64,000 nt of DNA from Hormiphora californensis (lineage: Eukaryota > Ctenophora > Tentaculata > Cydippida > Pleurobrachiidae), in assembly GCA_020137815.1 (NCBI GenBank), contig CM035350.1, positions 8,045,151-8,109,150 on the forward strand, written 5' to 3'. A program made the translations under genes and the position numbers. Under the pieces are notes generated by a model. The model did no database searches, had not been told where the DNA came from, and was given only the letters and a program-made list of their open reading frames with translations. Shown one piece after another: positions 1-49,167 of this stretch. Positions within the stretch are counted from its first letter, which is position 1, and each line of letters begins with the position of its first letter.

Positions 1-109
1 CTATATCCCCCCTCAATTACCTGTCCTATATCCCCCTCAATTGTCAAGAGTGACAGCTGTCCCCCCCCCCCCCCCCCAATTACTAGTTTCTCAAATTCCA
101 ATTTTCCAG

Positions 110-1662
<1,553 letters not shown>

Positions 1663-1712
1663 TGATTATACCTCATCTGGTGGACCTTATATGTTCGTGT
1701 GTGTTGATTTGG

Positions 1713-1718
1713 AATAAA
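1713..1718 (+). promoter_or_regulatory. Poly(A) signal AATAAA of CDC6
   Basis: An exact AATAAA lies about 50 bases past the CDC6 stop codon. It agrees with the chosen terminal exon and implies a very short 3' UTR. Confidence 0.7.
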
Positions 1719-2803
1719 AAACTCTGGCTATTTTTGCCATTTTTAAATTTTATACGTTAATTGCCTCTGTTCCCGAACTTTTAACTCGCCCAGCTTCCCG
1801 CATAGATTTATTTGTATCATTATCCCATTATCGAGTTAATAATTTATCGCTGTATATCCGAAATATTTAATTGAAGAGAGATAAATTTGTATCGTAATGT
1901 GAAAAGGACGATAATTAGATAATTAAAAAAGAGATAGATATATGGAGAGATTTGAAAATATCTGAGTCTGACGATAAGTATTTATAATCAATGAATTCAC
2001 TCTGCATTTCCGTAAAAATATTGGTTTTATCTTTATCTTAGCTTATTGCTACTATAACACGCCTCTACTAAAATGGTCAAATCCAAGAAGATAAGACTCC
2101 ATCGATTTCGAGTTAATCTAATTATAGCTTTCCTCGACACGCGCTGAAAATTCATATTTGCTCTACTAAACAACGCCGCGCAGCGCGTCGATACGTTATT
2201 TTATAATTCGTACAGCGCGCGCGATTAAAACTTTTAATGGTCGCGTTGGATAATATCACGTGATAAATCGGGTTCATTTCTGGACCGCGGGAGCATTTGT
2301 TTTTACTCGACCATGAATCCATGATTGTAATTATTGTAAGTTTTAATACTTCTTTTAGTTCGACCTAGTCTGTCCACCAAACCGTTTTTTATTGATGGGC
2401 AGTCGTACTTTAATGGTGTTGGGGTCAAGCACGCCCTCGCGGCCTCGCGTCCCATAATAGTTTGCCATGTTCCCAAACTGTCGCAAGGGCCATAAAGTTT
2501 AAGTCAGGGGTGCAGTAATTCAATTTTCAGCCAAAGTCTGGAGCCTTGGAGGAGGGGTCAGGGGGCCGAGTAGGCCAAAAAGTCACCAGCCGATTACACA
2601 GGGCACACACAGACTGATGACAATTGATCATGATCAAACATGATCAAGATCTTGGTCGAGACCTGTATGGCGCTGCAGGCCCATCTCAATTCTGAGTGCA
2701 ATGCAATGTTGAATGTCGCCATTTGATAATCAAATTGGAGTCTGGCAATTAATTTATATCAAAGCGAAAACCACTGAAAGAAGTTGTAAGTACGGTCAAT
2801 TAG

Positions 2804-2853
2804 TTGACATGTTTCTCGTCTGTCAGCTCTCACACCAGGCCTTCGGCATGGAA
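2804..2853 (-). mobile_element. Internally deleted copy of the hairpin mini-element
   Basis: Begins TTGACATGTT and continues GTCTGTCAGCTCTCACACC, matching the reverse complement of the 100-bp element at 16078-16177. It ends near 'ggcatgg' with the middle missing. The flanks 'tcaattag' and 'tcaattcg' may be a decayed 8-bp duplication. Confidence 0.6.
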
Positions 2854-2903
2854 ATCAATTCGATTCAATTAAATGCTCAATTAGGGCACTTTCGAAAGTT
2901 TTA

Positions 2904-2951
2904 GCAAGCGATTAGAGCTGAAGAATGCTTTCTTCAGCTCTAATCACTTGC
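2904..2951. repeat. Short inverted repeat (22-bp stem)
   Basis: The arms 2904-2925 and 2930-2951 (GATTAGAGCTGAAGAA in the left arm) are complementary with one mismatch around a 4-base centre. No target duplication was recognised. Confidence 0.75.
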
Positions 2952-3140
2952 CAAAAATAGCCACGTGATTCGGCCGAACCGAAAAACTTTGAACTTTTAG
3001 AAAAATATCTTTGTGCCTTGGCTGGCACTTTTATTCACATATTATACTTTGAGCTATGAGAACAAATGCGAACCGATAATATAGTTTGAGTTTATGTATA
3101 CGTTTCTCTGGTAGGGGCATCATACAGACCCTCACCTACC

Positions 3141-3166
3141 TTGTTGAGTTCCCCCTTACTCAACAA
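3141..3166. repeat. TTGTTGAG...CTCAACAA palindrome
   Basis: A 26-bp near-palindrome. Related termini occur at 26312-26414, 34561-34584, 36131-36155 and around 59450-59587, which suggests a miniature element family. Confidence 0.55.
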
Positions 3167-5626
3167 CACCTACCACGTACAAGAGGTGGCCTCTGGTAGC
3201 CTTCTTGATCTAGGTAGTGTTAACAATTCACCAGGCACGCCGTGATGACACTCAATATAATGAAATTCAACAGTTTGATCCTGAGGAGTTTCTTGTTTAT
3301 CAAGTTTCTTCACGTGTCCACCATTTGATTTTATGCCATGATCACTGATTACCCCAAGATATATGTGAAGGTCCGCTTAAGATGATTTTTCTCCCTGGCC
3401 TCTCATACAGCTTAGAATTGTAGGCAGTTCAATACAATCACTCTATCTCCCCCTCCCCTTCTCTCCTCCCACGAGCACACTTCGCACTGAACACTTTATT
3501 TCAAAATATAACGGAGCAATTAATTATGTGCGATGAGTGAGGAGAGAGAAAGAGAACCATAAGAGATACTTGTTTTGATCTTCCACTCTGCTATCTCATT
3601 CAAAATTTCCTCCTCACGTCTTGCGTGACAAGGAAAAATGAGGGAAACTCTGCAACAGAGGCCGGGGTGGGTTGGTTATCCAGTCGCCGTGGGTTTGCAG
3701 TGATGTTTTCATGTGGAACTGCAGACGAGTATATAATAATGCTCTACTTACTACTACTATATTATGTGGAGCAGTATTATTATGCTAGGGTCAACATGAA
3801 ACAACATCACCGCTATAGTTTTATAATAGGCGTTGTGGTAATGTACGTGGTTATGTGGTTTTCACTGTATCTTGATGACAACTGCTGCACTCAGTGGTTG
3901 TGGTATATGCGCACCTTGAGCACCAAGGTCAATACACGTGACTAACATCACGATACACCAAAAACACTATACAGTTCTGATCGGTCAATATGCGAGTGCA
4001 GCAGTGTAGTAGTGCTGCAGTACCCTCGTTTTTGACACGTGACAATGTTGCACCTTTCAGTGGGGGGGGGGGGGGGGGCTCCTCTTGGGGCTCTCTGGAA
4101 CATTCCTTCTTTGCTGCAATATTAACTGGTCGTCTGACTAATTTGTTATACCCCCAACGTAGTAGTTATAATGGCCCCCCTATATTTATAGTGAAATAGC
4201 AAATATGCTACATTTGTTGAGAGACTGTGGAACGAGTGATGATCTAACCCACAAACATGAAGCAGCGATATTTTATATGTCCTATAGAATTGCTCTAAAC
4301 ATAGGTCGTCGAGAGCGAGAGATAGAATAGAGAAAGAGTCGATATAGCAGGAGAGAGAGACGACAGAGAGTCGAGATGAGAGAGATATCGTATGATCTCT
4401 CTCTCTCTCTCTCTCCTCTCTACTCTCTCTCTCCCTCTCTCTCTCCCTCTCTCCCTCTATTCTCTATTTCACTCCCCTCTCTCTCCCTTTCTTGTGCGAT
4501 CAGGAAACGTCAGAAAGAAACAATATAAATTCTCCCAAACTTCATAGTTGTGTTTGTATGAGATTTGATCCCTTCCTCCAAATTTCTTAGAACTATTGTC
4601 TGTTGTTTGCCACGTGTTGACGATATATGTGTTATATAACCCCACATATATCGTCACACTATAACACGTCATGCGGCTAAAAAGTTCGAGCTTTCATCAA
4701 AATGTTGTATGCATTTATTCGCCAGATTTCAGTATACTGCACTGTTGGTATAAAGGAATGGAAACTGGGTCGTGGATCTAAGTTTAACGGGCTCCATGCC
4801 AGGTCTGAAAAAACGGACTCTAAGTCTAACGTTAGACTTTAGACATAGAGTCCGCATTTTGGAATTAGACAAAAATTTAGACATAGAGTCCCCCGAGTGT
4901 AGGACTTGGCGACATATAATAGAGTCCCCCGACCCCCATACTTAGGTGTTAGACATAGAGTCTCCGGACTCTAGATCTAAAACCTAATCCCAACCAAAAC
5001 AACCTAACTTCGCGAACCCCAAACAACAACCTGTAAACCATTCTGGACGGTTTAGGGACCACAGAGAGCTTCTAGACCGGCATATGTTGAGCAAAAGGCG
5101 ACTCTAGTAGTATGACAATTAGGGAGTAGACCAGGCGTCGTTCCCAAATTACCCAATCCACTGTACCCATCCCAAGTACCAAACCTGCGGAACGCTCACT
5201 TGTATAGTCTGTGAAAACGTTGCAAAAAAAGGGCGGTCGACCCCCGTAAATTTTGATGCATTTGTAATTCTCATTAAATGTCAACTCAAAGGCTTTTCGG
5301 TGAGATCCAAAAAGTTACCAAACCAAATCTTGGGGGAGTACGTAATTGGCCCTAATTGGCTTGATGGTTATAATCGCCAATTTGCTAACTCAGATCGAGC
5401 GTCGTAGAGCCTTCATGTCGCAATCCGACGGGATAGATGATTTTAATGTGCTATGAAGGTCTCCGAAGTCGCATCTTACGTTAGCCGCTAATTGGATTTA
5501 ACTGATATTGTGACAATTGACCCCCTGATCTCAGCTCGGAACTCGTAGAGAGAGGGACTTTCCATTGGCGGAAAGAGGACGGGCAAGTTTATATCGTGCT
5601 ATGAAGGCAAAACGTCGCTATCCCAG

Positions 5627-10810
<5,184 letters not shown>

Positions 10811-10937
10811 TGGAATCATATCAAGGTCCAACAACGGACAGAAGTCTGAGAAAAATGGAGAAAACTGAGTTGATGAAGAAGAAGGACATATTATTGCATG
10901 TTAGATCATGTGTAGATGCAATACGAGAAGATAATAC

Positions 10938-10943
10938 AATAAA
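10938..10943 (+). promoter_or_regulatory. Candidate poly(A) signal AATAAA
   Basis: Exact AATAAA in 'caataaaacc', downstream of both possible ends of the plus-strand zinc-finger gene. Confidence 0.45.
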
Positions 10944-11851
10944 ACCCCGAAATATTGTCAAAAATAGCCCTAGTAATAGCCCTAGTCAAAAATAGCCCTA
11001 GACGGGTGCGAACAAGGTTGTAGTGGGTCGATAGCTACATCGACCACTCCCAATTAATAGCTTGCCTCACCAACTGTATATATAGTCTAGTAATATCGCG
11101 TACGGGGCTGTCTATCGCGTACGGGGCTAGTATTAATAGCAGATGATTCTAGTGGCGATTTTTTTGTGTTTATCAACAATAATTAATCAATGAAATAATA
11201 ATATTCTAGGAATATCCTTCCCTGCAGCAGTAGACAGAGCACGCTGTCTTTTGGTACCAAACAAATCTTAAAGTTGGATTTTTGAAGTTGTCACCCCCTT
11301 CTCACGGAGGATTTGTTTTGCTTGTGTTAAAAATAAAATGATTATCGGCCGAAATTGTTTTAAAGAAAATTGGCGTTTTTACCGTTTTTTGCTCATTTTG
11401 GGGATCTTTGAATCCAAATAATGACTGTTGTAGAGACGCCCTCTCTCCCCATAACTTGGTAATTATCTTCAACCAGTGGAAATTTCTGAAATCCACCATG
11501 TAATGAGCAAAGATGCAGCATACCCAATTTCCGGGTACATACCTGATTATCGAATTATACCATTACCATTAACACGACGAGATAGGAACTTATTTTGGTT
11601 TACTCGGTCGGTAGACTCTACCCCCACTTAAGGCACGCACTTAGGGCTTTATATTGACTATCGGATTATACAAACATTTGCTTGCCCTTAATGATTTCTA
11701 GGTTTTTTAGGAAACATTTCGGGGTTTTACTATTGGTTTGTGTGTCTGTGCGTGACACGGTTTTTTTGACACGGTTTGTAAACCGTGTGTGCGTGTGTGT
11801 GTGTGTGTGCGTGTTACTTACTTTTGTTACTTTTGGAGGCTTCGTAGGATC
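10944..11851. other. Intergenic, no gene seen
   Basis: AT-rich spacer between the plus-strand zinc-finger gene and a LINE remnant. A short direct repeat 'atcgcgtacggggct' occurs twice near 11096-11130. No exon supported. Confidence 0.5.
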
Positions 11852-12179
11852 CTAGCAGGCCATCCCTTTCTCAGGACCACCGGAAACTGCCCAATCGAGC
11901 AGTGAGTTATCGTTACAGTAACCATAACCAGCAATTGGAGGCTGGTCAGGTATGGTATCGAGATGACGCTGTAGTGACGTCTTAAATGCCGAGAGAGGGT
12001 AGGCCTCAGTTACAGTTGCCGGGAGGGTGTTCCAGAGACGAGGTGCTCTCACTGAAAAGCTATTTTCAAAGAGAGATTTCGCTCGCCGGCCTCTGGTATC
12101 CGGAATGGCAGGAACAAGGGCCCTGATCCCGAGTCTGCTAGGGGGCCTAAAAGCGATGCCCAGGTTGTTGGGGACTAGA
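11852..12179 (-). pseudogene. Non-LTR retrotransposon fragment, 3' end of ORF2
   Basis: The minus-strand reading frame contains 'FSVRAPRLWNTLPATV' followed by LSAFKTSLQRHL, a hallmark of the far C-terminus of CR1/L2-like LINE polyproteins downstream of the reverse transcriptase. An upstream 'LVPNNLGIAFRPPSRLGIRA' segment is also LINE-like. The piece is heavily 5'-truncated (no polymerase motifs) and abuts the long TG microsatellite at 12181. It is a dead fragment. Confidence 0.8.
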
Positions 12180-12408
<229 letters not shown>

Positions 12409-12720
12409 TGCATGTTCATATGTGAACCCATTATTGGGCACTTTTTAATGTTAATTAATGTGATACGTTTCGGGACCAGGGTAGATAATTTTTTATTTAA
12501 ACATTTAAATGCGAGTTAAGAGTTATCTGGACATCATCAGATCCATCAGAGAATTTTGGCTTAAAATTGTTAGCTATCTATTCTATTTACGTTTCAAAAT
12601 CATTGTCTCGATCTTTATACAATATACCCGTTTAACTGGACTAAGTAAGTAAGTCATAACTTTGAAATGACTAGCTGATTCAAAAGACAATACAATTCTC
12701 CACTCTCTGGCAAAAACATG

Positions 12721-13201
12721 GCAAATGTTCATTTGCCGCAGATGTCGTCTAGACGCCGTTCCAACGCCGTCTAGATGGGTTTTGCTCCAGACGGTGTCTA
12801 GACGGGTTTGAGACATGTGTCTGAAGCCTGTTTAGACGACACGTCTGAAAAGGTCTCTACCCATTTAGACGGAGTTGGACGGAACCAGACGGAATCAGGG
12901 TTTTGGCCCAGACGGGCTTGAGACGGAATTTCTATTAGCGACGTTGAACGTTCAGACGTGCTTGAGACGGTTTTGGTTACCGTCTGATTTCAGGCGTTCC
13001 CGCGTTCCGTCTAATTTCGGAAATTCCGTCTGGTTTCGTCCAACTCCGTCTGATTTCGTCCAACTCCGTCTAAATGGATAGAGACCGTTTCAGACGTACC
13101 GTCTAAAGTTTAGACTCTAAACGGCTTTCAGACAGAGCAAAACCCGCCAAGACGGCGTTGTAACGGCGTCTAGGCGACGTGTGCGGCAAATGAACATTTG
13201 C
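12721..13201. mobile_element. MITE-like element with ~20-bp terminal inverted repeats and internal CCGTCT motifs
   Basis: The left end GCAAATGTTCATTTGCCGCA is mirrored at the right end. Complementarity continues inward around 'gtctagacgccgtt'. The interior is packed with CCGTCT/AGACGG words in both orientations. There is no coding capacity. A target duplication could not be fixed. Confidence 0.8.
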
Positions 13202-13631
13202 TCAAAAAAAATTGAAAATCCACCGCCGAAACTATCAACCGCGGGCGCCGGACACCAGTCTTATAATAAAAGGACCCCTATTATCGCGCGTTTTCTCTGC
13301 GCGCGCACGATAGAACCATGTGAAAGAAGGAGCGTGGGAAAGTTGTGAGACTGAGAGAAACGTGCAGGCCCAAATTTACTGTGATCCTTGTTTTATTTAG
13401 GTCATGGACTTAGTAGAGGCATCACTTTCCTAATTTAAAACCTTATTAGGTCATTTCAGGAGACATTCAATGAGGTAGAGTGATGTCCATACGATAAACA
13501 AGAAATAAAAAACACAATTATATTTTGGTTTAACAAAACGTATGCCAACTGCAGGCAAAACAAATACCTGCAAATTCAACTACAATCAAAACTCCAAAAC
13601 AGCATAAGTAAATTGAGTTCATTGAGTGTTT

Positions 13632-17052
<3,421 letters not shown>

Positions 17053-17909
17053 AATACCCTGAGAAAACTGAACCAGATTGGTTAGATAATAATATGTTAC
17101 AATGTCACAAGACGGTATGATAACACGTAGTGGCAAGCATGTGTTCTGTACAGACATGTGTCAAAACACTGCATATAAATACAGAGAGGTGCAGCAGGGT
17201 AATAGTTGTGGTACTGTATTAATAGCAGGATTATACCCAGTTTGTAGCGCTACTATTATAGAATAACACAAACACTGCCCTGAAATCATAATATTATATG
17301 CACCCTGCAGCACCTTCGGCATATTATATATTTGTCATTTAGCATGTAGCCGTTAGCTAGGGAAAAAAGGACACCGACGAACCTAATTTAGTACTTGACA
17401 ACCTAAATATGTTAGCTACCGCGGTCACTATAAGATTAAGATTACAAGATTTTAAAATGGGGATAAAAAAATAACATTTGCTCTTTTCTCACAAATTTAA
17501 TTTAAAATTTAGTATGTACTTGACAACCTAAATATGTTAGCTACGCGTACGGTCACTACAAGATTTTGAAATGGGGATACAAAAATAATATTTGCTCTTT
17601 TCTCACGCCGTTATCGCAAATCTCGCTCATCTCTCTTTCTCTCTCCCTTTTCTCTTTATCACGGGGTGCACTTGTTTCACGAAACAATGGATCTCGTGGA
17701 TATATCGTGCTTATCGGGGGAGCGAAGAATAGAAAGATTTGAAAAAGCACTGTAATTTTTTTGCGTTATAGTTTGAGTGACTAGGGGATGTTGTTGCAAA
17801 AAAAAACCTTTCAAAAAAGGGGGAGGCCGAGGAAGTTACAACCACGTGCCGGAATAATGAGCCTTTTGGAAAAAACTGCTTTTATAATACAGTGATCCTC
17901 TAGCCCTCC

Positions 17910-17910
<1 letters not shown>

Positions 17911-17976
<66 letters not shown>
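17911..17976. repeat. (CT)n microsatellite
   Basis: Pure CT run in the spacer between the minus-strand zinc-finger gene and FANK1. Confidence 0.95.
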
Positions 17977-17980
<4 letters not shown>

Positions 17981-18099
17981 CCACTGAGTCTCTGTGGGAT
18001 AGAAAGAAAAAAGATTACTAGCTACCTACTGAATAATTAATGGAAATGAGTGCCCCCTTTCAAATATAATAGCTTACGGCACAAACAACTGGACCCTAA

Positions 18100-18236
<137 letters not shown>

Positions 18237-18840
18237 TCCCGGACACAATGGACAATAAAGACGGTTGACTACCTATTCAAATTCGCTCTGCATCTTCGAG
18301 AAAAGGCACCACAATACTCCACAAGCACATTTCATTTATGATTGGATCCATGATGTCTTATCTAACGGGATATCAGGGAACCATGCTTGTCTAAGGGGAA
18401 TTTTTGCCCAAAAAGTTGATCATACACTACATAAGTTGTCAGTGAAAATGATATATTTAAGAACTGTTTAATAATTGGAACCTGAAACGACAACCCGGTT
18501 TTGTTGGTTGAAATTAATGATGATGTACTGTGTACAAGCTATTTACACGTGGTAACACCCTCTATCACACTGTTCATTGTCTGTTATCATTAGCCGTGAT
18601 AGCCCTGAGGTTCTCACGCGATTTGGTATTCTCCCTGTTTCTGTTCTTCAGAATGGGCGAGCTGGGGGCTGACGAGTTCGATTCCTTTAGATAGCTCTGT
18701 ACCTTTAGCTGCGTGGGGAGATAGTATACATCAGGGAGGATTGTAATACTTGGGGTAATGGGGCCGTGGAAAGGGGGCTATACAAGGGAGACATGACACG
18801 ATATGGTACACACAGGATTTGTTAAAAGTGCTGTCGCAAC

Positions 18841-19147
18841 AAACAGGATGCCCTCTATGACAACAGTGCTAACACGGACAGCTAAACAGGATGCCCTCTA
18901 TGACAACAGTGCTAACACGGACAGCTAAACAGGATGCCCTCTATGACAACAGTGCTAACACGGACAGCTAAACAGGATGCCCTCTATGACAACAGTGCTA
19001 ACACGGACAGCTAAACAGGATGCCCTCTATGACAACAGTGCTAACACGGACAGCTAAACAGGATGCCCTCTATGACAACAGTGCTAACACGGACAGCTAA
19101 ACAGGATGCCCTCTATGACAACAGTGCTAACACGGACAGCTAAACAG
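18841..19147. repeat. 43-bp minisatellite, about 7 copies
   Basis: Unit 'aaacaggatgccctctatga' plus 23 further bases, repeated head to tail with no visible differences between copies. This points to very recent expansion. It lies downstream of the FANK1 stop codon. Confidence 0.95.
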
Positions 19148-19499
19148 AAAGATACTTAGCTTCTGAACCCCATTTTACACAAAACACAATGCTAGGTTCT
19201 CACTGTATCCAGTAATTAACAAAAGCTAATAAGTTAACACAGTTAGTTAACACAGTTAACATAAGTTAGTATTTGGGTGGAACTGGCTTGACAGCTGCTT
19301 TGTAACGTCTTACCGAAGTGGTCCAGGATGAAGGGTAGTGGTATATCAGACAACAAAGACAAAGTAACATTTTGGTGGGGGAACAAAATATGAGAGGGAT
19401 ATAACAGTGAAAATCTTAACAATGTTGTTTTTGTTTTTTGAACACAAAACCAGTTCTTTATGGATCAACAAACACAAGAAACAGTTCATATACACACAG

Positions 19500-19731
19500 A
19501 CACATCAAGTGGCGGAGACCTAAATGTGGGTTAAAGTCAGGTGGTTAGGGAGTTCAGGTGGTTAGGGAGTTCAGGTGGTTTAAGGTCGAGGTAAGGGAGA
19601 CACATAGTTCAGGGAGCTGAGTTGGGGTGGTGTTCATTGTTCAGTTCAGGGCAGGGGTGGTGTTCATTGTTCAGTTCAGGGCAGGGGGTGGTGTTCAATG
19701 TTCAGTTCAGGGAGCTGAGTTGGGGTTGTGT
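19500..19731. repeat. Two short tandem arrays beside the FANK1 stop codon
   Basis: 'aggtggttagggagttc' (17 bp) is repeated about three times near 19540-19580. An approximately 32-bp unit containing 'ggtgttcattgttcagttca' is repeated about three times to 19731, directly abutting the FANK1 terminal exon. Confidence 0.75.
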
Positions 19732-46600
<26,869 letters not shown>

Positions 46601-49167
46601 TTTCTAAAAGGTAGTATAAATTTTAGCGAAGAAAAAAATGTACACGTGGAGTCCACACACGTCGAGTCCACAATAAGTGAAATACTTACAAGGCTGAGAG
46701 GGTTGTATCTAAATGTTTCTCATCATCAGGGTACCATGGGCTACAGCTGAGGACAAAGAGTCAGCAAAGAGTCAGCTCATCATAATATTGTTATGTTTGT
46801 CGAGGGCATGGTGAGATAGGGTCGAGTAACGCAACTTGAATAATCATGCATATTAGAGCGATGTTTACGATTTAATTAATTTCATTAGTGGCCATAGATA
46901 AAACAGCAATTTTATACTGGATGATCATGAAATCATTTACGACTGCCGAAATCCTTTGCGACTGTCGGCTAAAGTCCGTTTCAAGCGACTTGACCCATAA
47001 TTCTTGGAATTTGGCGCATTGCGTGTGTATTTACAAAGGGGAAATCCTGAATTTCCAGGAATCTCAGGTCAAGTCGTTTGAAACGCACTTTAAACAGTCG
47101 TCTGTAAAGTTTGTTTATATGTACATACATTTTAGTAGTTAGTTCATCATCATCACAAAAATACTTAATATTTGTTGTTTTATTTGTTAATTGTTATTTA
47201 TTTATTTTGTTTAAACCCATTTTTCAAAAATCAAGAAAGTTTCTCCGTGCGGGGCACGATGAGACAGGGTCAAGCCAGGCAATAAGCCGTATGATGTAGG
47301 AGTCTAAGCAATGAACCTAGTACCAACCACTGATCAGTGAGACTCACTGAGTGAGTCCACCAAACCTTGCCTTAAATGGCTTTAACCACCAAACCACTCG
47401 ACTGTTTTGGTTAAATCAAAGTTTATCTGATAGGAAATTTAGGATTTAATAGCCACTAGAGTACCCGTTTGCTGGGAACCCGTGACCTGGTAAATGGTAA
47501 TTTATCCTCATATAACCGGTGACATTTGTGTTTGATTTTTAAAAGATAATTTGTTTGTTCCTTAGAGCAATGAGTAGGAGCGGTTAGATCAGCACGTGCA
47601 GAAAGTCGCGCGCCACCCTAATCTCAGGTTACTCTCACGGCTTCATTTTGCATCCAATCCAAAAGTGACCTTCATCAAACCTGTACATGTAGATCTCCTC
47701 AAGGAGAAGCGAAAACTTGAGGGACATTTCTTGATAATGATTGGATGCGACCTCGAGGAGCTATGACAATGTGCAAAAAGGGGTGGCATGCGACTTTAAC
47801 CACGTGGTGATCTAACCGCTCCTACTATATCATACACCTTGGGTTTTTGAAAAAACGGCCATTACAATTTTGGCGAGGCGGGTAAATCATTTACTGTAAC
47901 GCGCGAATTTTCTCAAAAAAGCGCTGCTTTTTTACGCCGCGCGCGGAACCTAGAATTATGCGCGCAGTGTAAAATTTTAAAATTCATTGAAAATTTCCTC
48001 GCGTTTTATGTCGCCAAAAAAAAGACGAAAAATTCCAAATTCGTGAATTTAGAATTATAAGAACTCCGGTCAGTTCTCATCTTGCCAATCCTTTTTCCGG
48101 GAACCCCTGGCCAAAGGACATTAAAGTTCACGTAACGACCAAGTTTCATATCGATTGGATAAGATTTTGGGTGGCTACGGTGAAAAATATCGTATTTTTG
48201 GCATTTTTAACTTTCCCGACGCGATTTACGACCCTTAAACATTGAGTTACGGGAAATCGCAATCAAGTAAAATGAAGTTCAAACGATTCTCTTTCCCCAC
48301 TATTGCGTTAGTTTTTTGATTTAGAGCCGTTTTCAGGGTCTTAGAAGCGTTTGAAAAATGTAAGTCTTTTTGTCGCAATGACGTCACCCCGTGACGTCAC
48401 TGCTGTAAAGATCGGATCAAAAATCTGAGCCCGTACTTACACCCGCCTTGGTCCAAAGTACCAGTGTACAAATTTTCAGGGGTCTAGCTCAAAAACTGTA
48501 GGAGGAGTAGGGAGAAAACAATTATCGGACTAACATTTTGGAAATTATTATATGGATAACCCTAACAAAGCGTGACTCATGCACGTGAGTGCTGACAAGA
48601 GACACTCAATGATTCTTTTTGGCAAACGCTGCTGGGCGCTGGCCCCCGGTATAAGTCTTGTAGTCTTGTAGTCCTCTTTGCGCAAATACTGCACAGGTGT
48701 CAGCTCCTCATAGAGCCTTCCCCTCCCTGGAAGTTATTATTTCCCAGCGCTTTTCAAGGATTCTTACAAATGGGAAAGAGAAAAAATGAGAGGAACACGA
48801 CTGTGCGGGTGTACCATTATAGTGCTGTGTTGGCACACGGAGAATACGGGCGAGGGACACAACAAGAGTGGATTCTTTCAAATCCAGAATCCCAAGAAAT
48901 AAAATCCCGAGATCCGAGATTTTGAATTTTAAAAGTCAGAACTGAATGCGCGGCGCATAATGCAGCGCTGTATTTTTGCTTCTTGCGCGGCGTATAAATA
49001 AACGTAACGCGCGAAATCAAGAAATTGTAAGAAAAAAAAAAGTTTTTAAAACACTCTTTTTTCTGAGTTTCAAATTTTTAGTGTTCGAGAAGTTTGTGTT
49101 TTGACGTCAGTCTACGCAGATTTGTTTTCGATGAGTTCCTTGCGTTGAGAAATTCGATCTCTTGTCA
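46601..49167. other. Divergent spacer between FANK1 and cyclin D
   Basis: Start codons of the two genes face away from each other about 2.6 kb apart, so this stretch should include both promoters. It also holds a 254-bp MITE-like element (47573-47826). 47840-48550 is repeat-like, with phrases such as 'aagtttcatatcgattggat' resembling those at 30.9-33.8 kb. No exon supported. Confidence 0.5.
47573..47826. mobile_element. MITE-like element with ~47-bp terminal inverted repeats
   Basis: The left end AGTAGGAGCGGTTAGATCA and the following 'cacgtg', 'aaagtcgc' and 'gccaccc' are mirrored at the right end with few mismatches. Length 254 bp, no ORF. The flanks do not show a convincing target duplication. 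Confidence 0.75.

Larger units (their letters stand above)
1719..5626. other. Intergenic stretch between CDC6 and zinc-finger gene
   Basis: No supported exon was seen. It holds a truncated hairpin element (2804), a short perfect hairpin (2904-2951), a TTGTTGAG palindrome (3141-3166), a CT/GA patch (about 4310-4490) and several imperfect copies of 'agacatagagtcc' between 4800 and 4970. The first, untranslated or short coding exon of the downstream zinc-finger gene could lie here but could not be identified. Confidence 0.6.
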
